Positions 13,198 through 26,400 of a stretch of 64,000 nt of DNA are shown piece after piece. The position numbers and the translations under genes were made by a program. The stretch covers positions 149,617 to 213,616 of the forward strand of contig NW_019091620.1 in the NCBI RefSeq assembly GCF_001949145.1. Reading direction: 5' to 3'. Every line of letters begins with the position of its first letter. Within the stretch, counting starts at the first letter, position 1. The notes under the pieces were generated by a model that had not been told where the DNA came from, ran no database searches, and saw only the letters and a program-made list of their open reading frames with translations. This DNA comes from Acanthaster planci. Its lineage: Eukaryota > Echinodermata > Asteroidea > Valvatida > Acanthasteridae.

Positions 13198-13400
13198 TCT
13201 GGTTCAACTTTATCGTACAGTCCGTGTTGATCAAAATTGTTGATGGAAAAGCAATTCCAAGTCACTTTCACTGTCCGACCTCTTTTAATTCACAGTTAAA
13301 GTGCGAGCAACATTCACCTCAAAATAACGAAACAGTCCAAATAATAGCAGAGCCGTAGTGTGACGTCATCAAAACAGGCTTCTATTGGATGTTCCCGACG
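13198..13400 (-). promoter_or_regulatory. candidate CRE/CCAAT promoter and non-coding first exon
   Basis: Read on the minus strand, the order is a CCAAT box (13388-13384), a perfect cAMP-response element TGACGTCA (13368-13361), about 160 bases without a useful start codon, and a donor AACCAGA|GTAAGG with the exon edge at 13198. That arrangement suits a minus-strand promoter with a non-coding first exon. It lies just beyond the polyadenylation signal of the nervy gene. I could not find downstream exons between 500 and 13,000, so the driven gene is unknown. Chance clustering remains possible. Confidence 0.3.
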
Positions 13401-13468
13401 GATGTTGTTTTCAGTTTGCCTGATATGAAGGAGGACTTCACCTCGTGCTTTTGATGTCAATTGCAATC

Positions 13469-13474
13469 TTTATT
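13469..13474 (-). terminator. polyadenylation signal AATAAA, candidate for nervy/CBFA2T
   Basis: TTTATT on the plus strand is AATAAA on the minus strand. It lies about 620 bases beyond the nervy stop codon, giving a reasonable 3' UTR length. Other signals further on cannot be excluded. Confidence 0.45.
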
Positions 13475-14095
13475 TAGTTTTTACATAACCAGATTGTTTT
13501 AAATATAACTGGATTTCATAAAAAGTGACACTGTGTATTTACTAATGTGATTGATCTCTAAATAAACAGGTACATTCATTGCAAGATGCATTTCTCTTGT
13601 CATCAAAGGGATATTCTGTAAGGCTGCATATGCTGAATGTCAGAGCTGTTTTTGATTCCTGGAATGGGCATGCTTTGTTTTGATATCATTTTAGATATTG
13701 CAACATTGCAGGTACAGTTACGGGAATCGGGTAATAACTTCAAGCAATTCATATTAAGAAAAACACCAAAAAAGCAAAATAAACAGCTACAAACAAACAA
13801 CAAACAAACAAACCAACAAACAAAATTACTATGCCTGTCAAAAGCTTCATTTAGTGTGTGGTAAGCCAGACTGATGATAGTGGGACATTTAGACACGATT
13901 TTAAAGCTGGCAAGAAAGTAATAATACTTTTCATATATATATTACATACTTCTCTTTATATACATAGTACAAATTGTTGAGACTTGGTGAACACTTGCCA
14001 TGGTTGACATTTCTAATTGTTTGTTGTCTTACAAGTATGACGCACATTACATATATGAACTTGGACCAATGCTTGACATATCCTAAATGATATGT
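13475..14095 (-). other. likely 3' UTR of nervy/CBFA2T
   Basis: This stretch lies between the stop codon and the nearest good polyadenylation signal. It includes a CAAA-type microsatellite at 13,789-13,825, read as TTTG repeats in the mRNA sense. Confidence 0.45.
13789..13825. repeat. (CAAA)n microsatellite
   Basis: Imperfect tandem CAAA/CAAACAA units interrupted by one ACC. It lies in the probable 3' UTR of nervy. Confidence 0.85.
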
Positions 14096-14401
14096 TCATC
14101 GAGCAGCTTCTGTAGTGACAGCTACAGCAGCAGGTGGTGAGCCTGCTGCAGAGACATTGGAGTGGCTGGATCCAGCAGGACTTGCTGCTGCTGATGATGC
14201 GGCAATACTTGCTGCAGGTTTGGCACCCACTGTTGTTGCTATAGTCTCTGTGCGGCCTGAGGTTGCAGTCTGAGCAGCGTATTGTCCACAAACACGGTGG
14301 TGTGTTTCCCAATCTTTATGTTGGCAGAAAGAGCCACAATATCTGGCAGTGTTACAGCCACTACAAGTCTCATTGGCCTTCCGTCCACAGTTCCAACAAC
14401 T
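14096..14401 (-). CDS. RUNX1T1: nervy/CBFA2T exon 10: MYND finger and C-terminus
   Basis: Acceptor TGCTTTGCAG precedes 14401. The exon opens in phase 0 with [13 protein letters not shown] and carries the complete eight-ligand MYND finger, then a low-complexity Ala/Ser/Pro/Thr tail ending in TEAAR and a TGA at 14098-14096. MYND (NHR4) contacts PPxLx-type motifs in co-repressors such as NCoR and SMRT. The tail is less conserved than the finger, as in relatives. Confidence 0.96.
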   Translation of the reverse strand, partial: SCWNCGRKANETCSGCNTARYCGSFCQHKDWETHHRVCGQYAAQTATSGRTETIATTVGAKPAASIAASSAAASPAGSSHSNVSAAGSPPAAVAVTTEAAR

Positions 14402-17400
14402 CTGCAAAGCACAAATGAAACATAAAAATAAACCTTCAGTGGTTTGTTCCCCAAGCCATTCTCCTTGTCGTGGACTCCTGTCACTCAGCCTCTTGGAATG
14501 TTAAGGTGCTCACTGAGCAAACAATGCATACAAGAAGCCTGATGCAACACTGACAGTGATAACAGTCCACATTAGAAGTGGTTACTTTACTCACCTACAA
14601 AGTATTTTGAGTTTTCGGATTGAATATTTTTATTTTTACATTTTGTTAAAATGTTCTTAACTCTTCAATAACTTTTAATTTTTATTTTATTACCATGAAA
14701 CTAGATACTTTTCATTTGGTTACTATTCTGTGTCTATTGAACTGATATTGATCAAGGGACAGCTGACGAGATACATGTATGTATTTCTAAAGTGGGTAAT
14801 TGCTGTACAGCATGCTTATATTTACACCCATTGTATAAAAAGAAAGCACTTTTATTTAACACAAGCCAAAAAAGTGAAATTTGGAGTTTCTCTCCCACAT
14901 TTCACGGATGTGTATCAACTGCTAGGCTGTTAAGGAAGTCAGGCCTATATTGCACATGTCACTTTCCCACAAATAACAGTCACCTGGCACACACATTATC
15001 TATGATTGGCAACCTCTGTCTTCTTGTGTTTAACGAATGAATCTATCTGACCATCTGACAGAAACAGATACATTTAATAACCGTACATCTTTTGAAAAAG
15101 ATCTCCTCAAAAGCAACAGTATAAAAGACTTGGAGCTCTATCACAATACAAACTCAGGGGTCAAACTCCTGAAATTCAGAAAATTCCTTGGAAATCACAT
15201 GCTTAGCCAAGTTAATCAGACATAATGAGCCTACAGCTACACAATGGGAAAGAAACATAATACCTGCTTTTGAAAGTATCTAAAAAGAAACTGACACCAG
15301 GTCAGAAAAAACACCAGATGTAGTCATGAAAAGTTCCAACAAAAGGCTCTTTCCTGAACCTGAGTACAGACCTTCATTATTATGGTTAAGTCAAGAATGT
15401 CATACTGCACAAGGATATTCAGTGACTGACTTGCACTCACCTCACTAGAGTCCTCCTGATGATTCAACATTGATACTACATTGTCTGCTGCCTGCCTCCT
15501 AGCATCCACAACAGCCTGGTCTAATTTGGCTCTCTCAGCATTTACCATCTCATTAGCCTTCTGTTCGGCTGCTGCTACTGCCTTCTGAAGCTCAGCCACT
15601 GCTTGTCGCTTCACTTCATTCACAGCTTCTTCTGAAATCAATGACAAAAAGAGAGCATGCCCTGAATTATAGATCAACCTTCAAGACTGCAGCACAAAAA
15701 TATTGAAAATGATAAGTCTAAATTCAATGCAGGTTATTCATTTCCAATGACAGGACAGTAATAGTGGCAATTCTACAAAAGTGGTTGATAATCACAGCAT
15801 TATTCACCTGCACCTGCTAAGCCTTTTGCAAGTGTATTTTATATCTAGCAAATGTACAGTATGTCAATACCAAATACACATAAGTGCTTTCAAATGAAAG
15901 CCATGAACTGGATACTGTAGTCAGTGTCCAATTCAGCAGGCTACTAAGCTCAAATTTCAACATAAACTTGAATTTGGATATCTTATGCAATGGTTTGGAC
16001 ATGCAAAGAGTGCTAAGGTGACAGACTTACTGTCATCCATGATGTATCAGTGTTACATTCACAGAGCATTTAGTGACCATTTTCCCTCTTCGATCCATTA
16101 ATGCCTAGCCTTATGGTGAACTGTTGAGAATTCAAACCAAGAAGATTACCAAATTTCTGGCCTATCCCTGGATACTAAAAAAAACCATGTTGGTCATAAG
16201 CTAGATCTGTTGTACATATATTCTTCTTGAACTTGCTATTTGTCCTGAATGATTGAGTGGCCAGACAAGAGTGTTGATATGTTGGTGCACACAGCTGCAC
16301 TTCATTTAGTGACAGCCTGATAATACTGAGGGCAAGACAGGCCTGGTCTACAACAGAAACTGCACCTGGGTAAACAAGCCTGACCCCATTATGCTCACAG
16401 GGACAGACCCCCAGCTCTTTTGTGCTGAAATCAGCTGCAAGCTTGTTCATGGTATAATTATCATCCTTGCTGAACTGGTATCTAAAGAAAGCAGGATTGG
16501 TTAAAGCAGGGTGGGTTCAGTGCTTGTGTTTCATGGAGGCAAGTAAATTTAAGCACAGTTCTTGAGTAAAAATTGATTACTTCCTCATTTGTGGGATATT
16601 TTCAGCATAAGTAGAAGCTATGCCTTGTACAGCTCAAGAAAAAAGGAAGTAGGAAATACAAATTCAGGCTGCGAGATACACCTGTTCAGAGAGAAAACAA
16701 GTGTCTGAGAGACATTTCTGGCTTTCATTATTCACTATTTGTTGACACTGCTACTGTAGGGCCTATACTGTTTCTTTGTTTAGACTGAAGGAAAATTTAG
16801 CTAAACCTACATGGGTAAGTAGACCCATTTATTAACTTCAATGCTGTGAATATGACTCTATGTATTTAACCCTTGCAAGTATGTGTAATAGTTGGGTAAC
16901 AATGACCTCCTGAGGAGTTCCCCAGGGATGATTGCTTACATGTGAACTAGTTGTTACCTCCAAAGGAGGTTATTGAGGATAATAAATTCACATGATATTT
17001 ACTTTTGTGGTTCTGCTTCAATACCAACAAGATTAAATAAGCAGTGGAAATCAATTGCATCGCTACTGCTTGAAAAGAAAATAAATAAGTTAGTAAGCCA
17101 AGTACTTCAGCTTCAGATTAATTCAGTTTTCACTGTGCAGACTCAACTTTCTTCTTTCAGCAAGTTTTTCACCTTCAATTACTGGTATTAAAGACAATTC
17201 TATCCAATCTCTCATAGTCTATTGTAAGTCTGAAGTAGTCTAGAAAGCTTCATAATAAATGAACCCATCATCATGCATGTTTAGGTTTTCTGACCTGCAG
17301 CTGAGCTGTGCAAATCCATCTCACATAAATAAGAGATACTACATGCATGCAGGAGACTGACTGTGTTACAGGAAAGCTGCAGAGGAACAACTCTGCCCTG

Positions 17401-20400
17401 GCAAGTAGGCTTAATGAAAGCAGATGTTTCCCATGATAAATATGCAACAATCGAATACTAAAGCTCTTAGAGAATACAGCCATACAGCAGTCTACTAACT
17501 GAAGAAGTTACAGACAACCAATTTGTATTACAGAAAATTTCTGTCAATTCAATCAACATTTAAAGATTGCTCCAGGCTTTTTATGTGACGACCCCCCCCA
17601 AAAGTCAAAACAATTTAATGCTTACAAATCTGTTTAATACCCTGCCTCATCAAACAATAGCCACAAGTCATGATTCCATTTCCATTTAGATAATGTTGAC
17701 AAGACTTCTCCGCTTTGAGGGGAGGGGGAGACTGTGTATCACACATTTCAACTGACAAACATGAAGGAGGCAACAATGACAAAAGAAGAAAAGACTTGGC
17801 TCTAGACACACACCGAATGAAAGATGTGGGAAAGTGCATTCACCCAGTCTCTGAGAATTTCTGGACAAACCAGCCCGGCGTTTGACCTCAGCGATGCGTT
17901 CGTCATTTGGGCGTAGGCCATGGGGTATCATGTCTTCTGCACGTTTCTTCAGATCTTGCTCTGTGCTCTCTGTATGTCTGCGGGCCCACAGTGACAGTTC
18001 CTCACGGTCCTGTATGCTCCTTTGGTGGAGCACTGCAAGGGCACGTTTGGTCTTCTCTACCATTCCCACAATGCATTGCAGCATCTGCATACAAAGTGAA
18101 ACAGTAAATGTATGTCGATACATGGAATACTATGGAATAGTTACATTTATGTGTGCATATGTCTGTGCCTTTAAACCACAAGTGTTTCAGCAGTGGCCAG
18201 ATTCTGCTTTTGCATTGGTAAAAATTGTGGATTACTGACGGGCATTTTGACAAGATGCTGCATCGTGCATAGCGTAGTGATCATGTCGACAGTAGATAGA
18301 ACATTGTTGCTTATGAATAATAATACTGAAGAACAAAAATGAAGTACCAAGTAGTAACAATTTTTTAGACCAAATTTCATTCACTGTTGATGATACCAAT
18401 ATATGTGCATAAATTTGAGCTTCCCAGATTGTATCTGTGAAGTTTTCAAGACTTAAGAGTTAAACATAACTAGGAAGTAACTTCAAGTCCACTGCAGGGT
18501 GGCGAGTGTGGGGGTGATGCTTGTCAACACATATTGTAACTCACCCATGTATGGACCCATTATGTTAGTATTTCCCAGAGTGCAGGAGTTTCCAAACTCG
18601 TATTTGATATTTGGCGACACAAGGGCTTGTTTGTGTATATTAGCACTTTTGTTTCTAATTCATGTTATGATTTGATTTATACTGGTGATAATGCCATCCC
18701 ATCTGTTTCTGTGTAGTAGGAAACAGTACATCATATTTTCTGCACTCTTTTCTGCACTTCAGTCACAACTGGTTTAATTCTTTCTTGTTTATTCACTGCT
18801 AATGGTGAAGAACACTTATGGATTAATAACTTCTACAATTTTTATCAGAGAAGGCGGATTTCAATTCTGGTTTTTTTTTTTTTAATTCTATGCCTACCGT
18901 ACACACTCAGCAAACACTGAAAACAGCAATGACAAAGTAGGCACAACAACGATAGGAAACACACTGCTGGCAACAACAGGGCAACAGTGGAAGCAAGCAT
19001 ACCATCCAAGTTTAATAATTTGATAAATTATATCACGAAGTTTACATTTAAAGCAAGATGTGAGATATGAGATGGAAGATTGGAAACATAATGCTTGATT
19101 TGTGAAGCAAGATGTGAGATGGCAGATATAGAACACCATAGTGCTGAAAGTATACACTGAACGAAGTACAGGTGCATAGATTTCCAAACCAAACACCATT
19201 GGAAACAATCCAAACAGTGGAATAATATTTGTCAGATGATTCACAGAACTTCACAGTAATTTCTCTTTCTGAATGTATTTCTTCAGTCATGTTTTTTATT
19301 TTGAAGTCTAAGTGCTTTTTTGGTGCACACTGGCGACACTTATTGGACTGTAGCCGTATGCAAGTACAAGTACAAGTAATACTCCATAACAGGCACTGCA
19401 GTCCATCACACCAATGTACTGCTGTGCTTTACAAAACTTTCAATATTGTAACTTTTAGGAACACTGTCACAGAAACAACATGTAATAATAAACAGTGTCT
19501 AACATAGCACACTGCTTTATATAGAAGGTCCTCAGATATTTTATTGGACCTAAATGTTGGATGAGAGTGCGAGTGTAAATGGGAAAGCAATTAAGCAGAA
19601 GTTGAATGTACATGACCAATGGGGCAATAGTCCCAGATGTGAAAAAGAGCTCCACATTTATATCTGAAAGAGCATTCAGGAACTGCTGCCATTGGAATCT
19701 GCTGTATCATGTTGGTTTTTATACAGGGTGTATCAAAATAAGCAAAACACAATTTCAACCATATTTTACAGGAAAACTGCAAATTTCACCTGCTGGTCAA
19801 CGATGCATTATTACTCATTCAACCATGAAATTGAGCACATGATCAGGGTGTCATTGGAAAGAAGACATTCAGGCTTTTCTGGAGACAAATAATGAATAAA
19901 AGAAATCTGAAATTTTCCTATAAATTAAAGTTGTATTTGGGTTTCCTTTATTTTGATACACCCTGTATATACTTGGCCAAAGAAGTAATGCACGTTGATG
20001 AAATTTGTTTTTAGTGTGTATATTTAATGCTGTGGTGATCAATTAAATATCTGAAATACCACAGTGGATGCCTGTATTTTCAAGCACAGTTCTTGGGTGA
20101 TATGCTTCACTGAACCCAAAAATGGTGGTTGGACAAATTTTCTATGAATCACATGCTTTGCTTTGATAGCCTAATTAGCATAGGACTTGAAATGTTCTTC
20201 TGATAGCTAATGATTGATAGAGCACAGAACCAAAATTTTTCAGCAAATGGACTAACAACAAGAATGCCACAACTGAGTCAGTTTGACCGAGCCAGTTTGA
20301 CCGAGCCTGCATTATCGGAATGTTTGATGCGGGCATGTCAGCAAGAGATGTAGCCACAGATTTCCGAGTCCATGAATTGGCAATCAGTGAACTCAGAAAT

Positions 20401-23400
20401 CATGCAAGAGACACTGGAAGTGTGTCAGATTGTCCAAGAAGTGGTAGACCTTGAGTGACTAAGCCCAATCAAGATTGGTACATCATTGTGCAACACCTCC
20501 ATGATTAATGCTGCAATATAGAAAGACACCTGGACGAACAAATTACAGGGTTAGTGCTCAGACTGTCAGAAATCGACTTAGTGCTGTACGACTCCCCAGC
20601 AGATGCCCTTACAGGGGTCTCCCACTGACAGCAGATGGTTGTCAGCATAGGTTGGCATGGGCCCACAAACACTGTGACCAGATGCAGAGAATGTGGAATC
20701 AAGTGATTGAAGGTGAATCGCGTATCCCTGATTATGTCTCTTTTATTGATGTCATTGCCATGCCCATTATCTGGAGCTGGTTCAATCCTTCTTTATATTT
20801 ATGTTTTAGAGTCTATTATTAATTTATTTTCTGTACCTATGACCTCTGGATCAATAGTTTTTATATACAGCGGAACGCTGCTATATGACGAACATGACTG
20901 GGTGCACGCTAAATGTTCGATACAGCAGTCGTTCGGTATAGCAAAATTAACTGCCAAACGTTTCGTTGCCATGTTGAATAGCACTCTCTCGCCTAACTGG
21001 AGTGCACCCTCTTGTGATACTATGATTAATTGTTTTCGCGATGTTTTGCCGTTGCATTCACGTTTGAGGTTTCTAGAAATGTATCTGTTAATTACTCTTT
21101 TTTTTCTATCTTAAGTTACAAAATGGATATTTAGTTTATCCTAAAAGTTGTGAAGCTATTGCTCAGGATCGATCTCTGATGCATGCAGTGGCGAATCTCA
21201 GTTAATTTGCATCTACATAATGTTCGGTAGGTTTTGTGCACAAAATATTGGCAGCCAAGGACAATGTCAAGTACAGCCGAATGTTCGGTATAGCGGTATT
21301 CGGTAGAGTGATGTTCCACATTCATTAATGTTATAAGATGTTATCTAATTTTAATTCCAGTACAAATAAGAAATAAATAAGGAAATAAATATCCGTGTAG
21401 GCGATGACAACCTTGATGGTACTGTTGTCATAGTGAACAAATTTTCCACTGTAATATCATAGAGCATGACAGGTGGGGAAGTCCCAGCCTCCTGGTTTTG
21501 GATGGTATCACAGCTGATCTGCTAGTCATTGGGGGCACCTCAATGCCAAGAGATACCGGGATGAAATTTTGGAACCAGCAATGAACCCATTTCTGAATGA
21601 ACACCCAAACATAACCCTGTTTCAACATAACAATGTTTGACCTCATGCTGCCAAAGTGATTACCCAGTATCTTGAGGACAATCACATTGAACTCCTACCA
21701 TGGCCTGCCTTCAGTCTAGACCTGAGTCCCATTGAGCATGTGTGAAATAAATTTGATCACCACATCCAGTCACATCCAGTGGTGCTTAGAACAGTTCAAG
21801 AACTTGCCACTGCTTTATGGGATGTCACACTCTACCTCATGTTACCATTAGGATGCTGATTCAGTCCATGCATGGACACATCCAAGCATGTATCACAGCA
21901 ATGGGAGTTCATACACCATGTTAATTACTTTCAACTTAATTTCCATGATTGTTTGTACATTTCTAGTTCAATATGCTTACATTTAGAAAAAGTGTGTTAC
22001 TTTTTTTTCCAAATGTATTTTCACTATACAAGTTAGCATTTGCCACAGGCAGCTCTACATGAGCTCTTTTAATTTGCAAAGGACTTGTTAGCAACTAAAC
22101 TTACACATCAAGGTTGTTTACCCAACAATATGAGCATATGTACGTAAAGGAACAACACAAATACTGCACATTTGCTTCTCCACTTATTTTTCACTGCTCA
22201 TGGGTGTCAACTTGGTTTAATTTGGAATCTTGAGGGTTTTGTGAGTTTTGTTTTCCACATTCTACTCTCATCTGGCTGGCAAGCACCTGAGGGTTGTCCT
22301 GATAAGATGTGGTGTTTACCAACACAGTAACCATACGTCAATCCTGGCATTCAGTGCAGCCTTTATGAAGCCTTGTAAAAAGTTCCTTGAGGCTTTGCTT
22401 TTGTAATATAACATTTCTTATGACTCCTGAAAGACTAAATGCAGTAATATTGTGCACCATTGGCGACATATAATCTTATCCCAACCAAAATTATGAGTAC
22501 ATGTATCTTCACCATAATTTATCTTGGGATGTCTTGATAAGTTAGCAGAGAGGCTGGTTGATCTTGTGGGAACAAAACACAAGAAATGAGAACCACAGAT
22601 CTGCATGAAGTAACCTTTTCCAAAAACAGGGTTTGTCAAAGAAAAGAAGAATAAAGCTTAGGCTGCAATCTCAAGGGTGAAAAACTACTCACTGTGTCAA
22701 CATGTTTCCAGTCATCCTCTATTCTATCATCGAGAAACATCTGATCGGGGTAGACATGCTCTCTGGCTGGGAAACCTAAGGAGATTTAACAAAAAAGAAA
22801 AGTCAATGATGAGTCAACTAAATAATTTCAAGGTGTAATTTACAAGATATTCCCTCACACAACTTAAAGGTTAGAATTTATTTGCTCAACATATTTCAAG
22901 TAATTAGCATTCTACAAACCCAAAACTAACTCTTCTTACATATTTTAGTTGTTTCAGGAAATTGGTTATTACAAACACAAAAATGTGAACAGAACAGTTG
23001 GTTTAAACAAAGTGGCTACCTTTTATAAAAGGCAAAACATTTCAATCACCAAAACACGAATACAATTCCGTACAATGATTACATATCACAAGAGCCCACC
23101 AGCTATCTGTGTTTTAATTAACTGATCAAAACAGTCACCAGATTCTCATGGCTTTATGCCAACATGTAGGCCTAGGCCAAGGGTTCTGCAACCCCAACAA
23201 TCTCTGTACTGGTTCAAAAGCTGAAAATCACAGCCTCAGGCACTCAGCCAGTCTTGTTATGCCCAGCCCCCTGATCTGGTTACCTCCTCCATTTATTAGC
23301 CCCAATCACAGGACCCTTCAGCATATTCATAGCTGGGATTTTGCAATGAACAGCCAGATTTATTTACAGCAGGATTAATATTTTATTGTTAAGATACTGG

Positions 23401-26400
23401 AAAGTGGAGAGGCAAGTACTGATCCAGTTGGCTAACAGGCCTCCAAAAATCTGGATTCACATAGCACTCTCTTGTAAAAAAAAGTGCCCCAAACTTTTTA
23501 CATTGTACTTTTTAAAATTATTTTTTTAGACGTGCAAGTACATGTACTGCAGTCAATACCTACGATGGTTACATCTGGGCATTCATTTTAATACATTTAA
23601 CAACACAGAAAATATTCTGAAGTTAATAATTCTTAGAATCCACATGAACATAATCAAGTACACTGTAGGATTGAACTAGCATTTCCTGCCACTTTTTGAC
23701 ATCTTGTTACAGTAGCATCCTTATTGGTGAAGCAGTGGTCATCTGAATGCAAAAAGACCACAAGTCCACTGCTACACTTAGCCCTACAATCACAGAATCA
23801 TTCACAATCTGAGTATCTCATTTTAAACACAGGCATCAACTGGTGTATGATCATCATCGACAATGACCAGTAATCCTCTTCATGTTTGCAAGCCAGAGAA
23901 TATACACCATCCATAGATCAAATCGGCCTCTAAATGACCAATCGCCAGAGGTAGGCTGACCACTACACATGTAGCAGTTTTAAAGCAAATTCAATCATGC
24001 CAAAGTCAGCAATTTCCATTATGCATGTGTACATGTAGGTCTACCCATTCTTTATTTAACAGGAAAAGGGCCAAGTACAATAATGGAAGCTGTGTCTTTT
24101 TCCATTCATATGACCAATAATTTATCATTACATGTAGGTCTCTCTCTACTGATGTTAGTTTCTTTAGATTGCCATGTGCACTGGCATATTTATCTTCAAA
24201 CTTTCGTGACGCGCATGAAAAAAGTAGATACTTTCTTCTTGTGATATACATGTATATAGGTAGATTGATGACCCCAAGAGACACCAACAATGAATTTGTT
24301 ACAATCATGCTTATCTAATGAACTACAGAAGAAAACATAAAAAAAATTATGACATACAATGCGAATATCAAAAGAATATGCAAACAAGGTTCTGAGTATT
24401 CATTGATTAATTACATGTAGATCGGTGATAGATTATTTCTTTGGTGGGGGAAGGGGGGGGAATGAGGCCATGCCAATTCCCCCACCCCCAAAATAGAGGC
24501 AACAGGTTGGTGGTGGAGGAACTGAATGACTTTTAGGGACTATTTCATTTCCTTTCCTCTCATAAGCTAGTACAAAGCCCTTAATTTTAGTCTCACTGTT
24601 GAGAAAACTGTTCAAGATAACATGATTGGTTCTGGATCCACCCTTAATGACCTTTCTATATTTGTACTACCACTGATAAGCACTTGCATGAGGTGTGGTG
24701 CCTATTCTAGGGCAGGAAATCAGAGATTTCAACATACATGTACCATACCACTCTCCTGTTTAAGCCAATAATTGAAATCAGATAATGTAAGGAAAGATTA
24801 CAGCAAATTACGAGAGCGGAAACACCCAAGTCCAGACAGCTTTATCCTTTCCTTCTTAGTAAGATGTGTGTCATGTTGACATGAAGAGACACATGCTTAT
24901 TAAAGGCAAATTTGTGATAAAATACGAAAAAAGCAACCTGCATGTATTAGTAGCTGCTTTACATTCCTAATGCACCTTACTGCCTGGACAAGATGCTTCA
25001 TACTCACTGTATCCTGGGTGCCTGTCACGTTCCCTTTCGTACCTCTCGCGGGCCATTTCTCTCATTTCCCGGGCATGAGCAAGGTCCTCCATGCGAATCT
25101 GATGATGCGGCATTGCTGCAGCAGGATAATGGTTAGGGGCCTGGGGTGGTGTGGTCAAGTGAATGCTCCCTGGACTTACAGAACAATGCCTCTTAGGAAG
25201 GGGTACCTCTGTCATATGATCAGCACCATTCTCCTTGGGTCTTCCCATTACTCTGTAAATATGACCATCAGCAAAGTGTTATCAGTATTTGTTGGAAAAA
25301 GAAAGAAAAATTACACCCCTGAAGAAGAGCAACGTGTTGGGCACAGGGAAATTAACAGCACATTGCTCCTCACTGAAACAAAACAGAAACTTATCAACAA
25401 ATATCAACAGCATACACGGATACCAGGCAGTATTTTTACAGCCATGAAGACTGAGTTGTATTTCAATGACGTGAAGTCACCATGTTCACAAGTGCTGCGC
25501 ACAAGTGCTGCAAATAAGGTTCAGTTTTGGTTTGGTTCAGACATAGTTTGGACATGTACACCAATGTATACACATGTTAATACATGTACAATGTACACTG
25601 AAAAAAGAGCTCACTACGAGCGTGCTGAAGTACTTCACGTATGAAATACATTAATACAACTAATGAAACTCCTTTTCCATGCCCCATCCACGAGCAATGT
25701 TGATTTCAACACATTTGTTTCTAAACTGTTTCCCTAAAGTTTACTTCGGAGTTAAAATACCACAGAAAGTTATCGTCGGAAGTGTGACATTTTTTAACAT
25801 GCTTGACTCAACAAAATGATCGTAGGATATGTGGAGCCGTTTGTAAACTTTGCATATATTAGAAGAAGAAAGATGGCCATTTCTGTAGTGCCTTAAGACG
25901 AGCACGCGTCCGATGATGATCAGCATCCAATCAAAAGTTGTTTTGCATGGTCACTTATGACATCATTGGCCTAATATGGAACATAGGGGTGTGTCTATCA
26001 GAGATCATTGGAGTGCATAATGTAAGTTTGAATATACATAAGCAAAATTGAATGAAGTGAGAATTGAGCACTATAATGCAACATATACGCTGTACCTTGC
26101 ATGTTCTCAGTTGATATATTAGCGAACTCTTACCACAGGCTTTTTATTACCATCACATGATGCATAGCCATTTTAAGTGTACATCATATCCTTGTTCAGT
26201 ATGTACGCACATGTGCGTGTGCACGGGTGTATGTGCTAAGTGCATCACAGTGAGTGCATCACATTTTTCGTTTGTGTTGCTTTTGTATGTAGCTTTCACG
26301 CATGCATTCCACGAGCTATAAATATCACGTTGTATTACAGATGAACATCCGAACCAACAGCTTGGTTTGGTTTAGTTCGAAAGTGAAATGTTGGATGATT

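Larger units (their letters stand above)
19972..22014 (+). mobile_element. dead Tc1-like DNA transposon with nested insertion
   Basis: Degenerate inverted ends: the left end begins TTGGCCAAAGAAGTAATGCAC, 21 bases at most, and the right end is a diverged complement of it (TTTGGAAAAAAAAGTAACAC). The interior encodes a Tc1-family transposase on the plus strand in broken frames. The paired-like helix-turn-helix reads [15 protein letters not shown] and [12 protein letters not shown]. The catalytic region reads [20 protein letters not shown] and DLSPIEHV. Inactivating changes: a 14-bp tandem duplication near 20,276-20,303, a stop after SGRP, loss of the segment with the first catalytic Asp, Asn in place of the second catalytic Asp just before a stop at about 21,638, and TGG to TGA after the conserved Glu. 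It sits antisense to nervy in an intron. Confidence 0.88.
18085..22692 (-). other. nervy intron 7, rich in mobile elements
   Basis: Outside the elements listed separately (19,722-22,014) I see only AT-rich sequence, a poly-T run near 18,871 and a short direct repeat, AAGCAAGATGTGAGAT, near 19,050 and 19,105. Confidence 0.7.

Noticed and set aside
24970-25644. 224-codon plus-strand open frame, the longest in the window
   Set aside because: It runs antisense across nervy exon 6 and into the intron. Its first third mirrors the coding strand and the rest has no family, splice or composition support.
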